A stretch of 64,000 nt of DNA from Trichococcus patagoniensis (GCF_003051085.1 NZ_QAOM01000010.1:1-64000), one strand, 5' to 3'. Numbered from the stretch's first letter, positions 17,187 to 26,134 are shown. A program made the numbers and translations. Notes: generated from the sequence alone by a model not told the origin.

Positions 17187-17708
17187 TTAAGCTTCCACTG
17201 CAAATTGAAATCTTTTTTTAGCAACAACAGCTGCTCCAGCTGCAGCTACCAGCAAGGAGATTCCTCCTGCCAAGTAGAGATTGTTTGCCCCGGTCTGTTT
17301 GACATCATTCCCCTTTGTCGGGAAAGTAGCTACAACAGTGCCAGGTGCATTACTGAAAACGACTTCTTTTGAAGTAACAGTAACAGTAATATCCAATACA
17401 GCAGCAGCTGCAGTAAGCTCAGCCAAGATGGCTTGTCTATCAGCTGTTGTAAGCTGATTCATGCTGTTCGCTCCGCGTGCGTTAACGACAGCTTGTGCAT
17501 TATTGATGTGGACAATGATTTGATCCGCTTCTTCAGCAGTTACATCATTGGACATCAAATAATTTTTTGCTTGCTGTACGTAATTGGATGGCACGCTAGT
17601 TGCTTCCAAAGTTGCGATGATGTCATTTTCAGTTGCAGCGGCAACATTCGGTTGCGCTCCGAAGAACAACACGAATGCAAACAAAAGAGATACGATGACT
17701 TTTTTCAT
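17187..17708 (-). CDS. Small secreted, sortase-anchored surface protein with a KQTG sorting signal
   Basis: A 173-residue protein with a signal peptide (MKKVIVSLLFAFVLFFG to about residue 25) and an acidic, Ala/Asn-rich helical middle without cysteine. The C-terminal cell-wall sorting signal has VKQTG, then a hydrophobic segment (LYLAGGISLLVAAAGAAVVA), then KKR. VKQTG departs from the common LPXTG pentapeptide. AAGGAGGTG precedes the ATG. It is the last gene of a minus-strand run behind a membrane protein and a sortase, so that sortase is the probable anchoring enzyme. The segment NDVTAEEADQIIVHINNAQ recalls processed acidic surface proteins of other Firmicutes, but its function is unknown. 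Confidence 0.82.
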   Translation of the reverse strand: MKKVIVSLLFAFVLFFGAQPNVAAATENDIIATLEATSVPSNYVQQAKNYLMSNDVTAEEADQIIVHINNAQAVVNARGANSMNQLTTADRQAILAELTAAAAVLDITVTVTSKEVVFSNAPGTVVATFPTKGNDVKQTGANNLYLAGGISLLVAAAGAAVVAKKRFQFAVEA

Positions 17709-17752
17709 ATATTTTTCACCTCCTTTCAGTGCGTCTGTCAGCCGATGATGAA

Positions 17753-18670
17753 TCAGTATTGTTCCATTTCGGCCGCATAGGCACGATTTCGGCGGTAAGC
17801 CGCTCGTTTGGCCTTACTGATCAGGCTATAACCGACCAGACAAAAAATTCCCAAAATGAAGACCAGTGCGCCTGAGCCCAACAAGAAGGTAGTGTAATGC
17901 ATAGCCAACGTGCGCAGTGCGGTGTTGATGTGATCCGCTGAAACGGTGATGCGCTGCGGAATCTTAAGACTCAACGCCACGATCACCGGGATGATGACGA
18001 AGGCAGATCCGGAAACTAAGCCGCTGCCGATCCAGATCAGTGAGCGGTGAGGCAGTTTCCAGTTCAAGCCGACAAGTGCCCCGGCAATCAAAAAGAAAGC
18101 CAATGGTACGAGATAGAAGTAAGCAAGAACGGTTTGCAGCATTTTCCGGACGTTCTGGAATTGCGGGAAAGCAATAACGTTATCCAGATTGAACAGCATG
18201 GTGTGGCTACCGACAATGGCGGTGGCTTCATCAATGATCGTAGCAGTCTGCGTTTGCAAGCCTTCATCGAACGGTTGGTTGTGCTCTGCGGCGTAACTCT
18301 GAACATAAGCTGTTACGGGTTCCGCGAACATGCTGTAATCGGTCGCCGCCTCATAGGAAGCGTTAGGATCAATCAGATAGTTGAGAGCTTGTTCATTGTT
18401 CGTGCGGGCAAGTTGCTGTAGGCCATGTTGGTCCATCGCGGCTTCCACGAAGACTTCCTCGGGTATGGACGTTTCCAAGCTCAACGTCTTGAATTTAGCG
18501 GAAAGGCTTTCCTCCACTTGGGTGTAGTAGGGGCTGTCGTCCAACTGCTGATTGAGGTCGCTTGCGTTCAAAAGGACTTGCTTCATGAAGATGACCCCGA
18601 TCAAGGCAACCACTACAAACATCAGGAGAAAGCTGAGGATCACTCTGCCGATTTTTTTTATATTTCGCAT
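17753..18670 (-). CDS. Membrane protein of the sortase cassette, unknown function
   Basis: A 305-residue protein with one N-terminal hydrophobic segment (about residues 10-32) and an extracytoplasmic domain of about 150 residues rich in Gln, Asn and acidic residues. Three more hydrophobic segments follow, and a basic C-terminal tail (KAKRAAYRRNR). I do not recognise the domain. ATG 18670 is used because AAGGAG lies 7 bases upstream. It starts 12 bp after the sortase gene and is followed by the anchored surface protein. It may act as a sortase partner, scaffold or export helper; that is inference from gene order only. Confidence 0.8.
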   Translation of the reverse strand: MRNIKKIGRVILSFLLMFVVVALIGVIFMKQVLLNASDLNQQLDDSPYYTQVEESLSAKFKTLSLETSIPEEVFVEAAMDQHGLQQLARTNNEQALNYLIDPNASYEAATDYSMFAEPVTAYVQSYAAEHNQPFDEGLQTQTATIIDEATAIVGSHTMLFNLDNVIAFPQFQNVRKMLQTVLAYFYLVPLAFFLIAGALVGLNWKLPHRSLIWIGSGLVSGSAFVIIPVIVALSLKIPQRITVSADHINTALRTLAMHYTTFLLGSGALVFILGIFCLVGYSLISKAKRAAYRRNRAYAAEMEQY

Positions 18671-18682
18671 CAAGGTGCTCCT

Positions 18683-19357
18683 TTAAAAATTGATTTCTGA
18701 CAGTGGCTTGCCTTCGACCAATTTTGCGGTCACGACATATCTGTCAGGTGTGTTTCCGATGTAGTCGAAAGGATAACAAGTGTACAGCGTCAAAATCTGC
18801 TCTTCGGAGGGCGCCAGAATGCTCTGGTCGGTCCCGTTTTTGATTTCAATATTGCTGATTTCATAAACATAGGTTCCGTAGGTCAGCTCCAAGCGGATAG
18901 CATCGCCGACCTGCGCGTCACCCAATGTCTTGAAGACGGAATTGGTGTGCCCGGCAATGACTGTGTTTCCGATATCCCCCGGAAATACGGAGCCATAATA
19001 TTGGCCGGCGCCGTAAAGTAGTTGCGTAGCATCATCGCCGACGAAAACAGGCGTAACGATGCTTGCCGCATCCACGCTCAGCGTCCCGTATTCATCCCCG
19101 TACTTCGGGAAGGATACTTGGGTTGCCACTGTTGCATCCTCAACAACCGTGTTGCTGTCGCTCAGGTTCGTCTGCGCGATTGCGACTTCTTGCGGAAAGA
19201 ACATCCGCGACAAGTAAAAGGTGTAAGAGATATTATCAAAAAAAGCCAAGGAAAGTAGCGTGATGCCGGATATGAAAAGCAGTACCGGGACGCCGATCAG
19301 CGTACCGAGCCTCCGCCGCTTTGCCTGATTTTTTTGACTTATTTTTTTCCTCATCAT
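18683..19357 (-). CDS. Class C/D-like sortase
   Basis: Membrane-anchored cysteine transpeptidase that attaches sorting-signal proteins to peptidoglycan or to each other. The 224-residue protein has one N-terminal membrane anchor after a basic stretch (KRRRLGTLIG). Its catalytic domain has the essential histidine in VIAGHTNS, the cysteine in TLYTCYPF and the arginine in PDRYVV. TLxTC is typical of class C and D enzymes. Two ATG codons (19357, 19354) are possible; GGAG lies 4 or 7 bases upstream, favouring the second. It heads a three-gene cassette. A truncated relative of its first 95 codons lies upstream at 19.8-20.1 kb. Confidence 0.9.
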   Translation of the reverse strand: MMRKKISQKNQAKRRRLGTLIGVPVLLFISGITLLSLAFFDNISYTFYLSRMFFPQEVAIAQTNLSDSNTVVEDATVATQVSFPKYGDEYGTLSVDAASIVTPVFVGDDATQLLYGAGQYYGSVFPGDIGNTVIAGHTNSVFKTLGDAQVGDAIRLELTYGTYVYEISNIEIKNGTDQSILAPSEEQILTLYTCYPFDYIGNTPDRYVVTAKLVEGKPLSEINF

Positions 19358-19479
19358 TCCACTCCATTCATTTTAGTTGATGCAGCTAGCTGTTTCTTGG
19401 GAAATAGGCCGGCCGGCGCAGGCTATTTTCGTAAATAACGGTTTAGCTAATATATTGCGGGCAACATATAAATGCTGAC

Positions 19480-19680
19480 CTTTAATTTTTTCTTAACAAT
19501 ACTCTTTCAAGTGTAAAGTAAAAAACTGCTGATGTCCATGAAAAGCCAGTACTTGGTGTCAAGATGTGGATAATAGACAGTTTCATAAGGGCATATTCAA
19601 CTCTGAAGAATTCGCCCAGTATCCTATTGGGGATGGAAGGATAAAAAAGAGCGCACTGAAAATCAGAGCCGTGCCCGCAG
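19480..19680. repeat. Upstream region of the sortase cassette, copy 1 of a tandem duplication
   Basis: The segment includes GTAAAGTAAAAAACTGCTGA and AAGATGTGGATA near 19510-19570, and GAGCGCACTGAAAATCAGA near 19650. The same elements in the same order recur near 20280-20340 and at 20411-20430 (AAGCGCACTGAAAATCAGA). There is no gene in this interval. Confidence 0.75.
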
Positions 19681-19693
19681 AGTGAGCCATACT

Positions 19694-20071
19694 GCAAAAA
19701 AACACCCATGCATAGCGGAGGCCCAAGAGGGGCTATTCCGTTTTCTATCCAAGGATGTTTTACAAGCTCCGATGTCCCCCCGTATCCAAACTCAGTGTCC
19801 CGTATTCATCCCCATATTTCGGGAAAGAGAGTTGGGTCATTGTGGTTGCCTCTTCCATAATTATGCCGCTGTCACTAGGACCTGTCTGAGCGACAGCGAC
19901 TTCCTGCGGGAAAAACATACGCGTCATGTAAAAAGCGTAAGAGATATTATCAAAAAAAGCCAAGGAAAGTAGCGTAATGCCGGATACGAATAGCCGTACC
20001 GGGATGCCAATCAGTGTATCGATCCTCCGCCGCTTTGCCCGCTTTCTAAAAATATGCCTATTTTCCAACAA
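19694..20071 (-). pseudogene. Decayed duplicate of the sortase cassette (sortase N-terminus fused to the terminator)
   Basis: Minus-strand frame 19760-20071 encodes a start nearly identical to the sortase at 18683-19357: shared segments include TLIG, SGITLLSLAFFDNISY, MFFPQEVA and SFPKYGDEYGTLS. The frame then leaves the family after about 95 residues and stops, so the catalytic His, Cys and Arg are all missing. Directly downstream, 19694-19724 matches 17092-17122 (left arm of the cassette terminator) with one difference in 31 bases. The sequence therefore runs straight from sortase N-terminus to terminator. The rest of the sortase, the membrane gene and the surface-protein gene have been deleted from this copy. 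Confidence 0.85.
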
Positions 20072-20408
20072 ATTCGCAATTTTATCAAAAAATGATTTCC
20101 CTCTATTTGGTATTTGTTGAAATATACAAGGAAACAGAAAACGACGTTCTACTTTCGAATGTAATTATATTATTCCATGAACATCATGATCCCACCGTTT
20201 ATAGTCCTATAGGACTATAAATAACTTCTACCGTAATTGTATTAATGGGCTATAATCCCACCTGAATAATTTTTTAGGTCTAAAGTAAGAAAGTGCTGAT
20301 ATCCATGGAATCCCATCATTTGGCACAAGATGTGGATAAGAGAGATTTCCAAAAAAATATCTGTTCTTGAAGAATAAGAGCAATTGTTCAATTTCGAATG
20401 GAAGGGAA

Positions 20409-20453
20409 AAAAGCGCACTGAAAATCAGATGTAATGATTATCAGTGCGCTTTT
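20409..20453 (-). terminator. Intrinsic terminator after the cyclophilin-like gene
   Basis: AAAAGCGCACTGA pairs with TCAGTGCGCTTTT; the strand-appropriate side ends in T/A runs. Its left arm is part of the duplicated cassette upstream region. Confidence 0.88.
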
Positions 20454-20502
20454 GTTATTTTTCGGTGTATCGTTTTCAATCCTAACCGCGGGTATATTGC
20501 TT

Positions 20503-20871
20503 TCAAGTAACAACGATTTCAATTTTTAGGATGACGGTATTGCCCGACATCGCCAAATGGGAGCTGATATCTTCATTAATGTCGCCGAGGTGCATAGCTT
20601 CATAGGGATGCACCGGCGCATCCTCGAACGGAATGGATAAGGCAATGAAACCTTCATAACAATAGAGCCCGCCCGCATGGACGGTTGTCGTCAATGGAAT
20701 ACTTGAGAACGGCAGCGGATTCGGCAACGGTGCATAGTATTCCTGATCGGCATATATCTTCAATTGAAACTCAAGCGGTCCTTGGAATCCTAGCATATCC
20801 GTGACCATGTTTTCCTGCATAGTTGCAGTATAGGCAATGCCGTCGATCGTCAATTTCATTGTTTTTGCCAT
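20503..20871 (-). CDS. Cyclophilin-like fold protein
   Basis: A 122-residue protein without signal peptide or membrane segment. It starts with a beta hairpin (MKLTIDGIAYTATMQEN) and contains YYAPLPNPLPF and GGLYCYEGFIALSIPF. This outline fits the small cyclophilin-like family found in many bacteria beside oxidoreductases. Classical proline-isomerase residues are not evident, so enzymatic activity is doubtful. GAAGG lies upstream of the ATG. It is a single-gene unit. Confidence 0.6.
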   Translation of the reverse strand: MAKTMKLTIDGIAYTATMQENMVTDMLGFQGPLEFQLKIYADQEYYAPLPNPLPFSSIPLTTTVHAGGLYCYEGFIALSIPFEDAPVHPYEAMHLGDINEDISSHLAMSGNTVILKIEIVVT

Positions 20872-20989
20872 TGTGAAACCTTCTTTCGGTAGTCTTCAGA
20901 ACGGAATCGATCCGATTTTTAACAGACTAGCACTTGAAGTGGACTCCAAGTCAACATAAAATAGAGGGAAACAAGTTTATTTCGACAAA

Positions 20990-21031
20990 ACAAAAGGCCG
21001 GCACCCCATTTCGGGAGTGTTGGCCTTTTGT
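20990..21031 (-). terminator. Intrinsic terminator after tRNA-Ser
   Basis: ACAAAAGGCC pairs with GGCCTTTTGT around a GGCAC..GGGAGTGTT inner helix. It follows the minus-strand tRNA gene. Confidence 0.88.
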
Positions 21032-21055
21032 CGGACAATATTTAAAAGTTTTTAA

Positions 21056-21144
21056 GGAGAATGGGGGATTCGAACCCCCGCGCGCCTTTCGACACCTAAC
21101 GCATTTCGAGTGCGTCCTCTTCAGCCGGACTTGAGTAATTCTCC
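21056..21144 (-). tRNA. tRNA-Ser (anticodon CGA)
   Basis: On the minus strand the acceptor arms GGAGAAT and ATTCTCC pair. The anticodon stem ACGCA/TGCGT encloses CTCGAAA, giving anticodon CGA, which reads the serine codon UCG. A long variable arm (type II tRNA) and the T-loop GGTTCGAATCC are present. The length is 89 bases without an encoded CCA. Confidence 0.97.
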
Positions 21145-21361
21145 ATAAATGACATTATACCGCTTTTCGAACAATCAGAAAAGATTATTTTTCAAAAAGT
21201 ACCTAAAAGGGCAGAAAAAGTTTTGAAAAGAGATCCTGTCGATGAAGCGCGCTAAAACGGAAATATAAAGGTTTTGTTCCTTGATGGATTAAATTATGGT
21301 AATATACAATTTTGTGTACTCATCTTTTTATTACTTTTGCATAAATCAGGAGGAATTTGAA

Positions 21362-22582
21362 TTGTATAAACTATTGAATAACTGGTACAAGCTGAGTCTT
21401 GTCAAACGCATCATCGCCGGTCTGATCACAGGCATCATCCTTGCCTTAACGATTCCCGATGTAGCGAAGCCAATCACCATTTTTGGATCTTTGTTTGTCG
21501 GTGCTTTAAAAGCGATCGCTCCAATGTTAGTATTTTTCTTGGTTGCATCCGCGATTTCGCAGCATAAAAAAGGGCAACAGACGAACATGAAATCTGTCAT
21601 CGTGCTCTACCTTTTAGGGACCTTCTCGGCGGCACTCGTAGCAGTGGTCGCGAGCTTCATATTCCCGGTGACTTTGACATTAGGGGCCGGAGCCGAGGAT
21701 GTCACAGCTCCAGGCGGTGTGGTGGAAGTCCTGAAGGCGCTGCTCCTGAACGTCGTGGATAATCCAGTCAAGGCGCTCTACAATGCCAATTATATCGGCA
21801 TCCTGTCATGGGCTCTTATGCTCGGGTTTACTTTGAAGAATGCCGCAGCTTCAACGAAACTGATGCTATCCAATGTTTCTGATGCACTGACGGAAATGGT
21901 CAGAATTGTAATTGCCTTCGCTCCTTTAGGGATCATGGGGCTTGTCTTCGATGTCATCGCAACTAGCGGAATCGGTGTTCTGTTAGGCTACGGAAAACTG
22001 CTTGCGGTCCTGATCGGCTGTATGCTGTTCGTGGCTTTGGTCGTTAACCCGATCATCGTCTACAGCTATATCCGTTCCAATCCGTTCCCGCTCGTCTTCA
22101 GATGCTTGAGAGAAAGTGGAATCACGGCTTTCTTCACAAGAAGTTCTGCTGCGAACATTCCCGTGAACATGACCCTGTGTGATGATCTGGGACTGGACAG
22201 GGACACTTATTCTGTATCCATTCCGCTAGGCGCGACCATCAATATGGCCGGCGCCGCGGTTACGATTTCCGTCCTTACCTTGGCAGCGGTCAACACCTTG
22301 GGCATCCCAGTGGACTTCGGAACAGCCCTCATCCTGAGTATCCTGGCAGCGGTCAGTGCTTGTGGGGCATCGGGTGTAGCTGGTGGCTCCCTGCTGCTTA
22401 TCCCGCTTGCAGCAAGCTTGTTCGGCATCCCGAACGATGTGGCTATGCAAATAGTCGGTGTCGGTTTCATCATCGGAGTCCTGCAGGATTCATTCGAAAC
22501 AGCCCTTAATTCATCGACGGATGTCCTGTTCACTGCGACTGCAGAATTCGCGAAACGACGCAAGGAAGGCATCAAAGCCTGA
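21362..22582 (+). CDS. sstT: Serine/threonine:sodium symporter
   Basis: Sodium-driven uptake of serine and threonine; a member of the dicarboxylate/amino acid:cation symporter family. The 406-residue protein has about nine hydrophobic segments and two hairpin loops. It contains [14 protein letters not shown], the serine-rich hairpin, and [13 protein letters not shown], the NMxG-type sodium/substrate motif. A TTG start at 21362 is chosen because AGGAGG (21348-21353) lies 8 bases before it; this gives the SstT-like N-terminus [30 protein letters not shown] promoter with 16-bp spacing lies at 21281-21308. The gene has its own terminator. Confidence 0.94.
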   Translation: MYKLLNNWYKLSLVKRIIAGLITGIILALTIPDVAKPITIFGSLFVGALKAIAPMLVFFLVASAISQHKKGQQTNMKSVIVLYLLGTFSAALVAVVASFIFPVTLTLGAGAEDVTAPGGVVEVLKALLLNVVDNPVKALYNANYIGILSWALMLGFTLKNAAASTKLMLSNVSDALTEMVRIVIAFAPLGIMGLVFDVIATSGIGVLLGYGKLLAVLIGCMLFVALVVNPIIVYSYIRSNPFPLVFRCLRESGITAFFTRSSAANIPVNMTLCDDLGLDRDTYSVSIPLGATINMAGAAVTISVLTLAAVNTLGIPVDFGTALILSILAAVSACGASGVAGGSLLLIPLAASLFGIPNDVAMQIVGVGFIIGVLQDSFETALNSSTDVLFTATAEFAKRRKEGIKA

Positions 22583-22598
22583 TTGAAGACAGAATAGC

Positions 22599-22638
22599 AA
22601 AAAACCACTGATCCATGTCGGATTAGTGGTTTTTTTTT
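22599..22638 (+). terminator. Intrinsic terminator after sstT
   Basis: AACCACTGATCC pairs with GGATTAGTGGTT (one mismatch) and is followed by a long T run. Confidence 0.9.
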
Positions 22639-22707
22639 GAATAGACAATAAATATTTGAATTTATAATTCTGAGCATTTTTTACAGTGAATTTCGAATTG
22701 ATTTGAA

Positions 22708-24216
22708 TCAGTCTTCCGTCCCCAAAATTTGATTAATCTCTTGTGACAGCAGGTCTGCCTTACCGCCGAATACGGCTTGGATGCCGCCTTGCACTTCGAA
22801 AACAGCAGTTGCTCCGAGATTCTTGATGGAATTTTTATCTACGATCGAACCGTCCTTGACGGAAACACGCAGACGGGTTGCACAAGCAGTGACGGATTCG
22901 ATATTCGCTTCATTTCCTAATGCTTGAATGATGATTTGTGCTTCATCATTTAATGTAGAAGCCTTACCGGAAGCTGCAACCGGAACGTTTGCGTCAGATT
23001 CTGATTCATCCATACCAGGCACCATCACTTTGAATTTCGTGATCAAGAAGCGGAATACGAAGTAATAGATCAATGCCCAAACGATTCCGATCGGGATTAC
23101 CCATATCCAGTTTGTTTTGGCATTGCCTTGCAGTGGACCGAACAGGAAGAAGTCGATGAACCCACCGGAGAAAGTGTTTCCGATACGGATGCTCAATAAG
23201 TCAGCAACAAAGAAGGATACACCATCAAGGAAGGCATGGACCACATACAACCAAGGTGCGACGAACAAGAACATATATTCAAGTGGTTCGGTAATACCGG
23301 TCAAGAATGAAGTCAGAGCACTACTGAAATACAGACCGGCATTTTTTTGGCGGTTCTGCTTCGGAATGGAGTGGTACATCGCTAAAGAAGCAGCCGGCAA
23401 ACCGAACATCATTGTAGCGAAACGACCGGCGAAGAAACGGGTTCCGTAAGTGTAAAGGCCTGTATGATTCGGATCAGCCAATTGCGCGAAGAAGATGTTC
23501 TGGGCACCAGAAATGGTTTGACCCGCTACAACTTCGGTTCCGCCCAAAGAGCTATACCAAAACAGCGGATAAATCGTATGGTGCAAACCGACCGCACCGG
23601 TCAAGCGAAGCAAAAATCCATACAAGAACGTTCCAAAACTTCCCATCGCTGCGATGGCTGTACCGGCGGATGTCAGTGCGCCTTGGATCGGTGGCCAAAT
23701 CAGGTAAAAGAATGCCCCAAGAATGATAGCTGCAAATGAGGCTGCAATCGGGATAAAACGCGAGCCCCCGAAGAAACCCAAAAACTGCGGCAATTCGATT
23801 TTACGATAACGATTATGCAGGAAGGCAACGGTACTTCCGACAACTATTGAACCAACAACCCCAGTGTCGATCGAAGCGCCTTCTGCGGAAAATAATTGCA
23901 GAAAACCACTGATGGTTGCGACGAAAACAACGTAACCCACACCGCCGGCCAAACCAGCAGTCCCTTTATCTCCGTTCGCGAGACCGACAGCGACCCCAAT
24001 GGTGAAGATGAGCGCCAAATTGGCAAAGACGGCGCTTCCGGCAAAACTCATGATGCTCAGGATCACTTGCAACCAGCCAATGTCAAGGAAAGGATAGGCC
24101 GCCAATGTGCTTGGATTGGTCAATGCGCCACCGAAACCAAGCAAGAGGCCGGCAGCCGGTAAAATGGCGATTGGGAGCATCATGGCTCTTCCAATTTGAG
24201 AGAATTTTTTAAACAT
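22708..24216 (-). CDS. PTS permease, EIICB of the glucose/N-acetyl-sugar family
   Basis: Imports and phosphorylates a sugar using phosphoenolpyruvate. The 502-residue protein has an N-terminal EIIC membrane domain of about 400 residues (with SFLTGITEPLEYMFLF, the substrate-loop region). A linker and a C-terminal EIIB domain follow, with the phosphorylated cysteine in TACATRLRV. No EIIA domain is present, so it must borrow one. ATG 24216 is preferred to GTG 24225 because AAGGAG lies 8 bases before it. It starts 12 bp after nanE, and that neighbour makes N-acetylmannosamine the best candidate substrate. N-acetylglucosamine or glucose are alternatives. Confidence 0.88.
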   Translation of the reverse strand: MFKKFSQIGRAMMLPIAILPAAGLLLGFGGALTNPSTLAAYPFLDIGWLQVILSIMSFAGSAVFANLALIFTIGVAVGLANGDKGTAGLAGGVGYVVFVATISGFLQLFSAEGASIDTGVVGSIVVGSTVAFLHNRYRKIELPQFLGFFGGSRFIPIAASFAAIILGAFFYLIWPPIQGALTSAGTAIAAMGSFGTFLYGFLLRLTGAVGLHHTIYPLFWYSSLGGTEVVAGQTISGAQNIFFAQLADPNHTGLYTYGTRFFAGRFATMMFGLPAASLAMYHSIPKQNRQKNAGLYFSSALTSFLTGITEPLEYMFLFVAPWLYVVHAFLDGVSFFVADLLSIRIGNTFSGGFIDFFLFGPLQGNAKTNWIWVIPIGIVWALIYYFVFRFLITKFKVMVPGMDESESDANVPVAASGKASTLNDEAQIIIQALGNEANIESVTACATRLRVSVKDGSIVDKNSIKNLGATAVFEVQGGIQAVFGGKADLLSQEINQILGTED

Positions 24217-24228
24217 GTTTTCCACTCC

Positions 24229-24918
24229 TTATTTTAAGTTGTCAATGAAACGTTTCGCTATTTCTTTAGGCCGTGTGATGGCACCTCCTACGACAATTCC
24301 TGCTACACCCAATTCCTGGATTGCTTTAGCTTGTTCAGGCGTATGGATTTTACCTTCGGCGATGACATCCACACCGGCTTCCACCAGTTTTTTCATCAAG
24401 GTGATATCCGGCCCATCCTGTTGGGTGCTTTCCTCAGTGTAACCGCTTAGCGTTGTGCCGACAAAATCGATTCCTTCATTAAAGGCATTCAGGCCTTCCT
24501 CAAACGTGGCAATATCTGCCATGAACAATTGATCGGGATATTTCTCCTTGATTTCTTTGATGAAGGCATTGATCGTTTTGCCGTCATAGCGTTCCCTCAA
24601 GGTGCAGTCCAAGGCGATGACTTCCACACCCGTTTCAACCAATTCATCGATTTCCTTCAGGGTAGCCGTAATGAAGGGTGCTTGAGGGGGGTAATCACGT
24701 TTGATGATCCCGATGATCGGTAAATCAACCTTTTCCTTAATCTGTTGGATATCCCTCACCGATTCAGCACGAATCCCGACTGCGCCCGCTTGTTCAGCTG
24801 CAAGAGCCATCAAAGGCATGATGCCGCCTTCTTCTGTATATAAAGGTTCTCCTGGTTGCGCTTGACATGAGACAATGATGCCGCCACGGACTTTGTTGAT
24901 GAAATCTTCCTTCTTCAT
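24229..24918 (-). CDS. nanE: N-acetylmannosamine-6-phosphate 2-epimerase
   Basis: Converts N-acetylmannosamine-6-phosphate into N-acetylglucosamine-6-phosphate, which feeds the amino-sugar pathway. The 229-residue TIM-barrel protein shows the family segments [16 protein letters not shown] near the start, [25 protein letters not shown] and [10 protein letters not shown]. It ends in [14 protein letters not shown], a phosphate-binding loop. GGAGGAAATATCC precedes the ATG. The first gene of a two-gene operon with the PTS permease, it diverges from an RpiR-type regulator. No sialic-acid lyase or kinase is nearby, so free N-acetylmannosamine entering through the PTS is more likely than sialic acid. 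Confidence 0.95.
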   Translation of the reverse strand: MKKEDFINKVRGGIIVSCQAQPGEPLYTEEGGIMPLMALAAEQAGAVGIRAESVRDIQQIKEKVDLPIIGIIKRDYPPQAPFITATLKEIDELVETGVEVIALDCTLRERYDGKTINAFIKEIKEKYPDQLFMADIATFEEGLNAFNEGIDFVGTTLSGYTEESTQQDGPDITLMKKLVEAGVDVIAEGKIHTPEQAKAIQELGVAGIVVGGAITRPKEIAKRFIDNLK

Positions 24919-24973
24919 GGATATTTCCTCCGTTATTTATTTTATTCCGGAGATTATCTCCGTAATTGAAATA

Positions 24974-24989
24974 TAGCATACGCTTTCAT
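24974..24989 (-). promoter_or_regulatory. cre-like catabolite control site upstream of nanE
   Basis: On the minus strand the site reads ATGAAAGCGTATGCTA, matching 14 of 16 positions of the CcpA operator consensus WTGNAARCGNWWWCAW. It lies about 55 bp before the nanE start in the intergenic region shared with the RpiR gene. Confidence 0.6.
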
Positions 24990-25064
24990 GTTTGTAAATA
25001 GGTAATTTGCATTTTAAAAAGTTCGTGTATAATGAGAGACATAAACATGAAAAGGAATGACTTT

Positions 25065-25883
25065 ATGGGACTAGCTCAACTGATCCAAGAAAAATATCAC
25101 GCCTTGACGAAATCCGAGAAACGGATTGCGGATTACTTACTGAAAAATCAAGAACAGGCCATGTATCAGACAATGAAGGATGTAACCGAGGCGGTAAAAG
25201 TAGGCGATGCCACGCTGATCCGTTTCTCCCAAAAGCTTGGCTTTAACGGTTTTTCCGATTTGAAGATTGCCATCGCCAAAGAGGAATTCGCCAATCAGTA
25301 TGAAGGCGATAATGAGCATCAATTTTACGATCGGATTTTGGAGAATCAAATCAAAGTTTTGGAATCGACCCGGCAGCTGCTCGATCCGGATGTAGTCTTG
25401 CAGGCAATCGAAGCCATCACTAAAGCAAAGCGGATCTACATCATCGGTGTGGGCTCGAGTGGGTTGTCGGCAGCTTCCTTGGAAAAGATGCTGCTCCGGG
25501 TAGGGGTACATGCGAATCACATAGTGGATCCGCATTTTCAGGCGCATGCCTTAGCGCTGCTGGGACCGGAAGACCTCGTGATTTGTTTCTCCTTGAGTGG
25601 TCGCACCAAGGATATCCACGATTCTTTGAAAATAGCCAAAGAGAACCATACACCGATCATTGCCATCACCAATTTCAAATCCTCGCCGATTGCTGCATTA
25701 GGCGACATTGTCCTGCAAACCGCCAATGTGGAATTTTTTGATGGCGGATCGCTCGCCGGGAAAATTTCGCAATTGTATATTTCGGAGACGCTGGTGCGGG
25801 GATATGAAATAAAGAATAAAATCAAAACGGTCGAATTGCGAGAAAAGGTATTGCGTTCCATTATTGATAAAACACTGGATTAA
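25065..25883 (+). CDS. RpiR/MurR-family regulator (HTH plus SIS domain)
   Basis: DNA-binding regulator that senses a sugar phosphate. The 272-residue protein has an N-terminal helix-turn-helix domain (LTKSEKRIADYLLKN, then GDATLIRFSQKLGFNGFSDLK, residues about 15-70). A C-terminal SIS domain follows (IIGVGSSGLSAASLEKML and FSLSGRTKDI). ATG 25065 is chosen because AAAAGGA lies 8 bases upstream. Two earlier in-frame ATG codons are rejected; the one at 25032 overlaps a likely -10 box (TATAAT 25028-25033). It is divergent from nanE-PTS and probably controls it with N-acetylmannosamine-6-phosphate or N-acetylglucosamine-6-phosphate as signal; this is inference from position. Confidence 0.92.
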   Translation: MGLAQLIQEKYHALTKSEKRIADYLLKNQEQAMYQTMKDVTEAVKVGDATLIRFSQKLGFNGFSDLKIAIAKEEFANQYEGDNEHQFYDRILENQIKVLESTRQLLDPDVVLQAIEAITKAKRIYIIGVGSSGLSAASLEKMLLRVGVHANHIVDPHFQAHALALLGPEDLVICFSLSGRTKDIHDSLKIAKENHTPIIAITNFKSSPIAALGDIVLQTANVEFFDGGSLAGKISQLYISETLVRGYEIKNKIKTVELREKVLRSIIDKTLD

Positions 25884-25923
25884 TTTTGCAGCGGCATTAT
25901 CCACCCGTCTCTGCAACAGTCAC

Positions 25924-25975
25924 TAGCGACGCAGCCCATAGTGTAATTATATTATGGGCAGGCGCGCTATTTTTG
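25924..25975 (+). terminator. Possible terminator after the RpiR gene
   Basis: Interrupted stem AGCGACGC-CCCATA with TATGGG-GCGCGCT followed by ATTTTT. Confidence 0.55.
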
Positions 25976-26023
25976 CATGGATGAAAAGAAACAGGCAGTT
26001 TATGCAACTTTGTTGAACAGAAA

Positions 26024-26061
26024 TTTTTGAGCAAAATAGTTGCTCAAAAATATGCTATAAT
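26024..26061 (+). promoter_or_regulatory. Perfect 11-bp palindrome before the MATE gene, likely operator
   Basis: TTTTTGAGCAA (26024-26034), 5 bases, then TTGCTCAAAAA (26040-26050) form a perfect inverted repeat. TATAAT at 26056-26061 immediately downstream looks like the -10 box of the MATE promoter. A palindrome just upstream of the -10, across the spacer and -35 region, suits a TetR- or MarR-type repressor. No such gene lies beside it. Confidence 0.7.
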
Positions 26062-26134
26062 TGAAGAAAGAATGAGGATGGACAAGTGAGTGTTCGGTAC
26101 TTTGCATAAGAGCACGAGTCGTAGGAGGTTGATT

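Noticed and set aside
19760-20071. A second functional sortase
   Set aside because: It ends after about 95 residues without the catalytic His, Cys and Arg; it is a remnant of a duplication.
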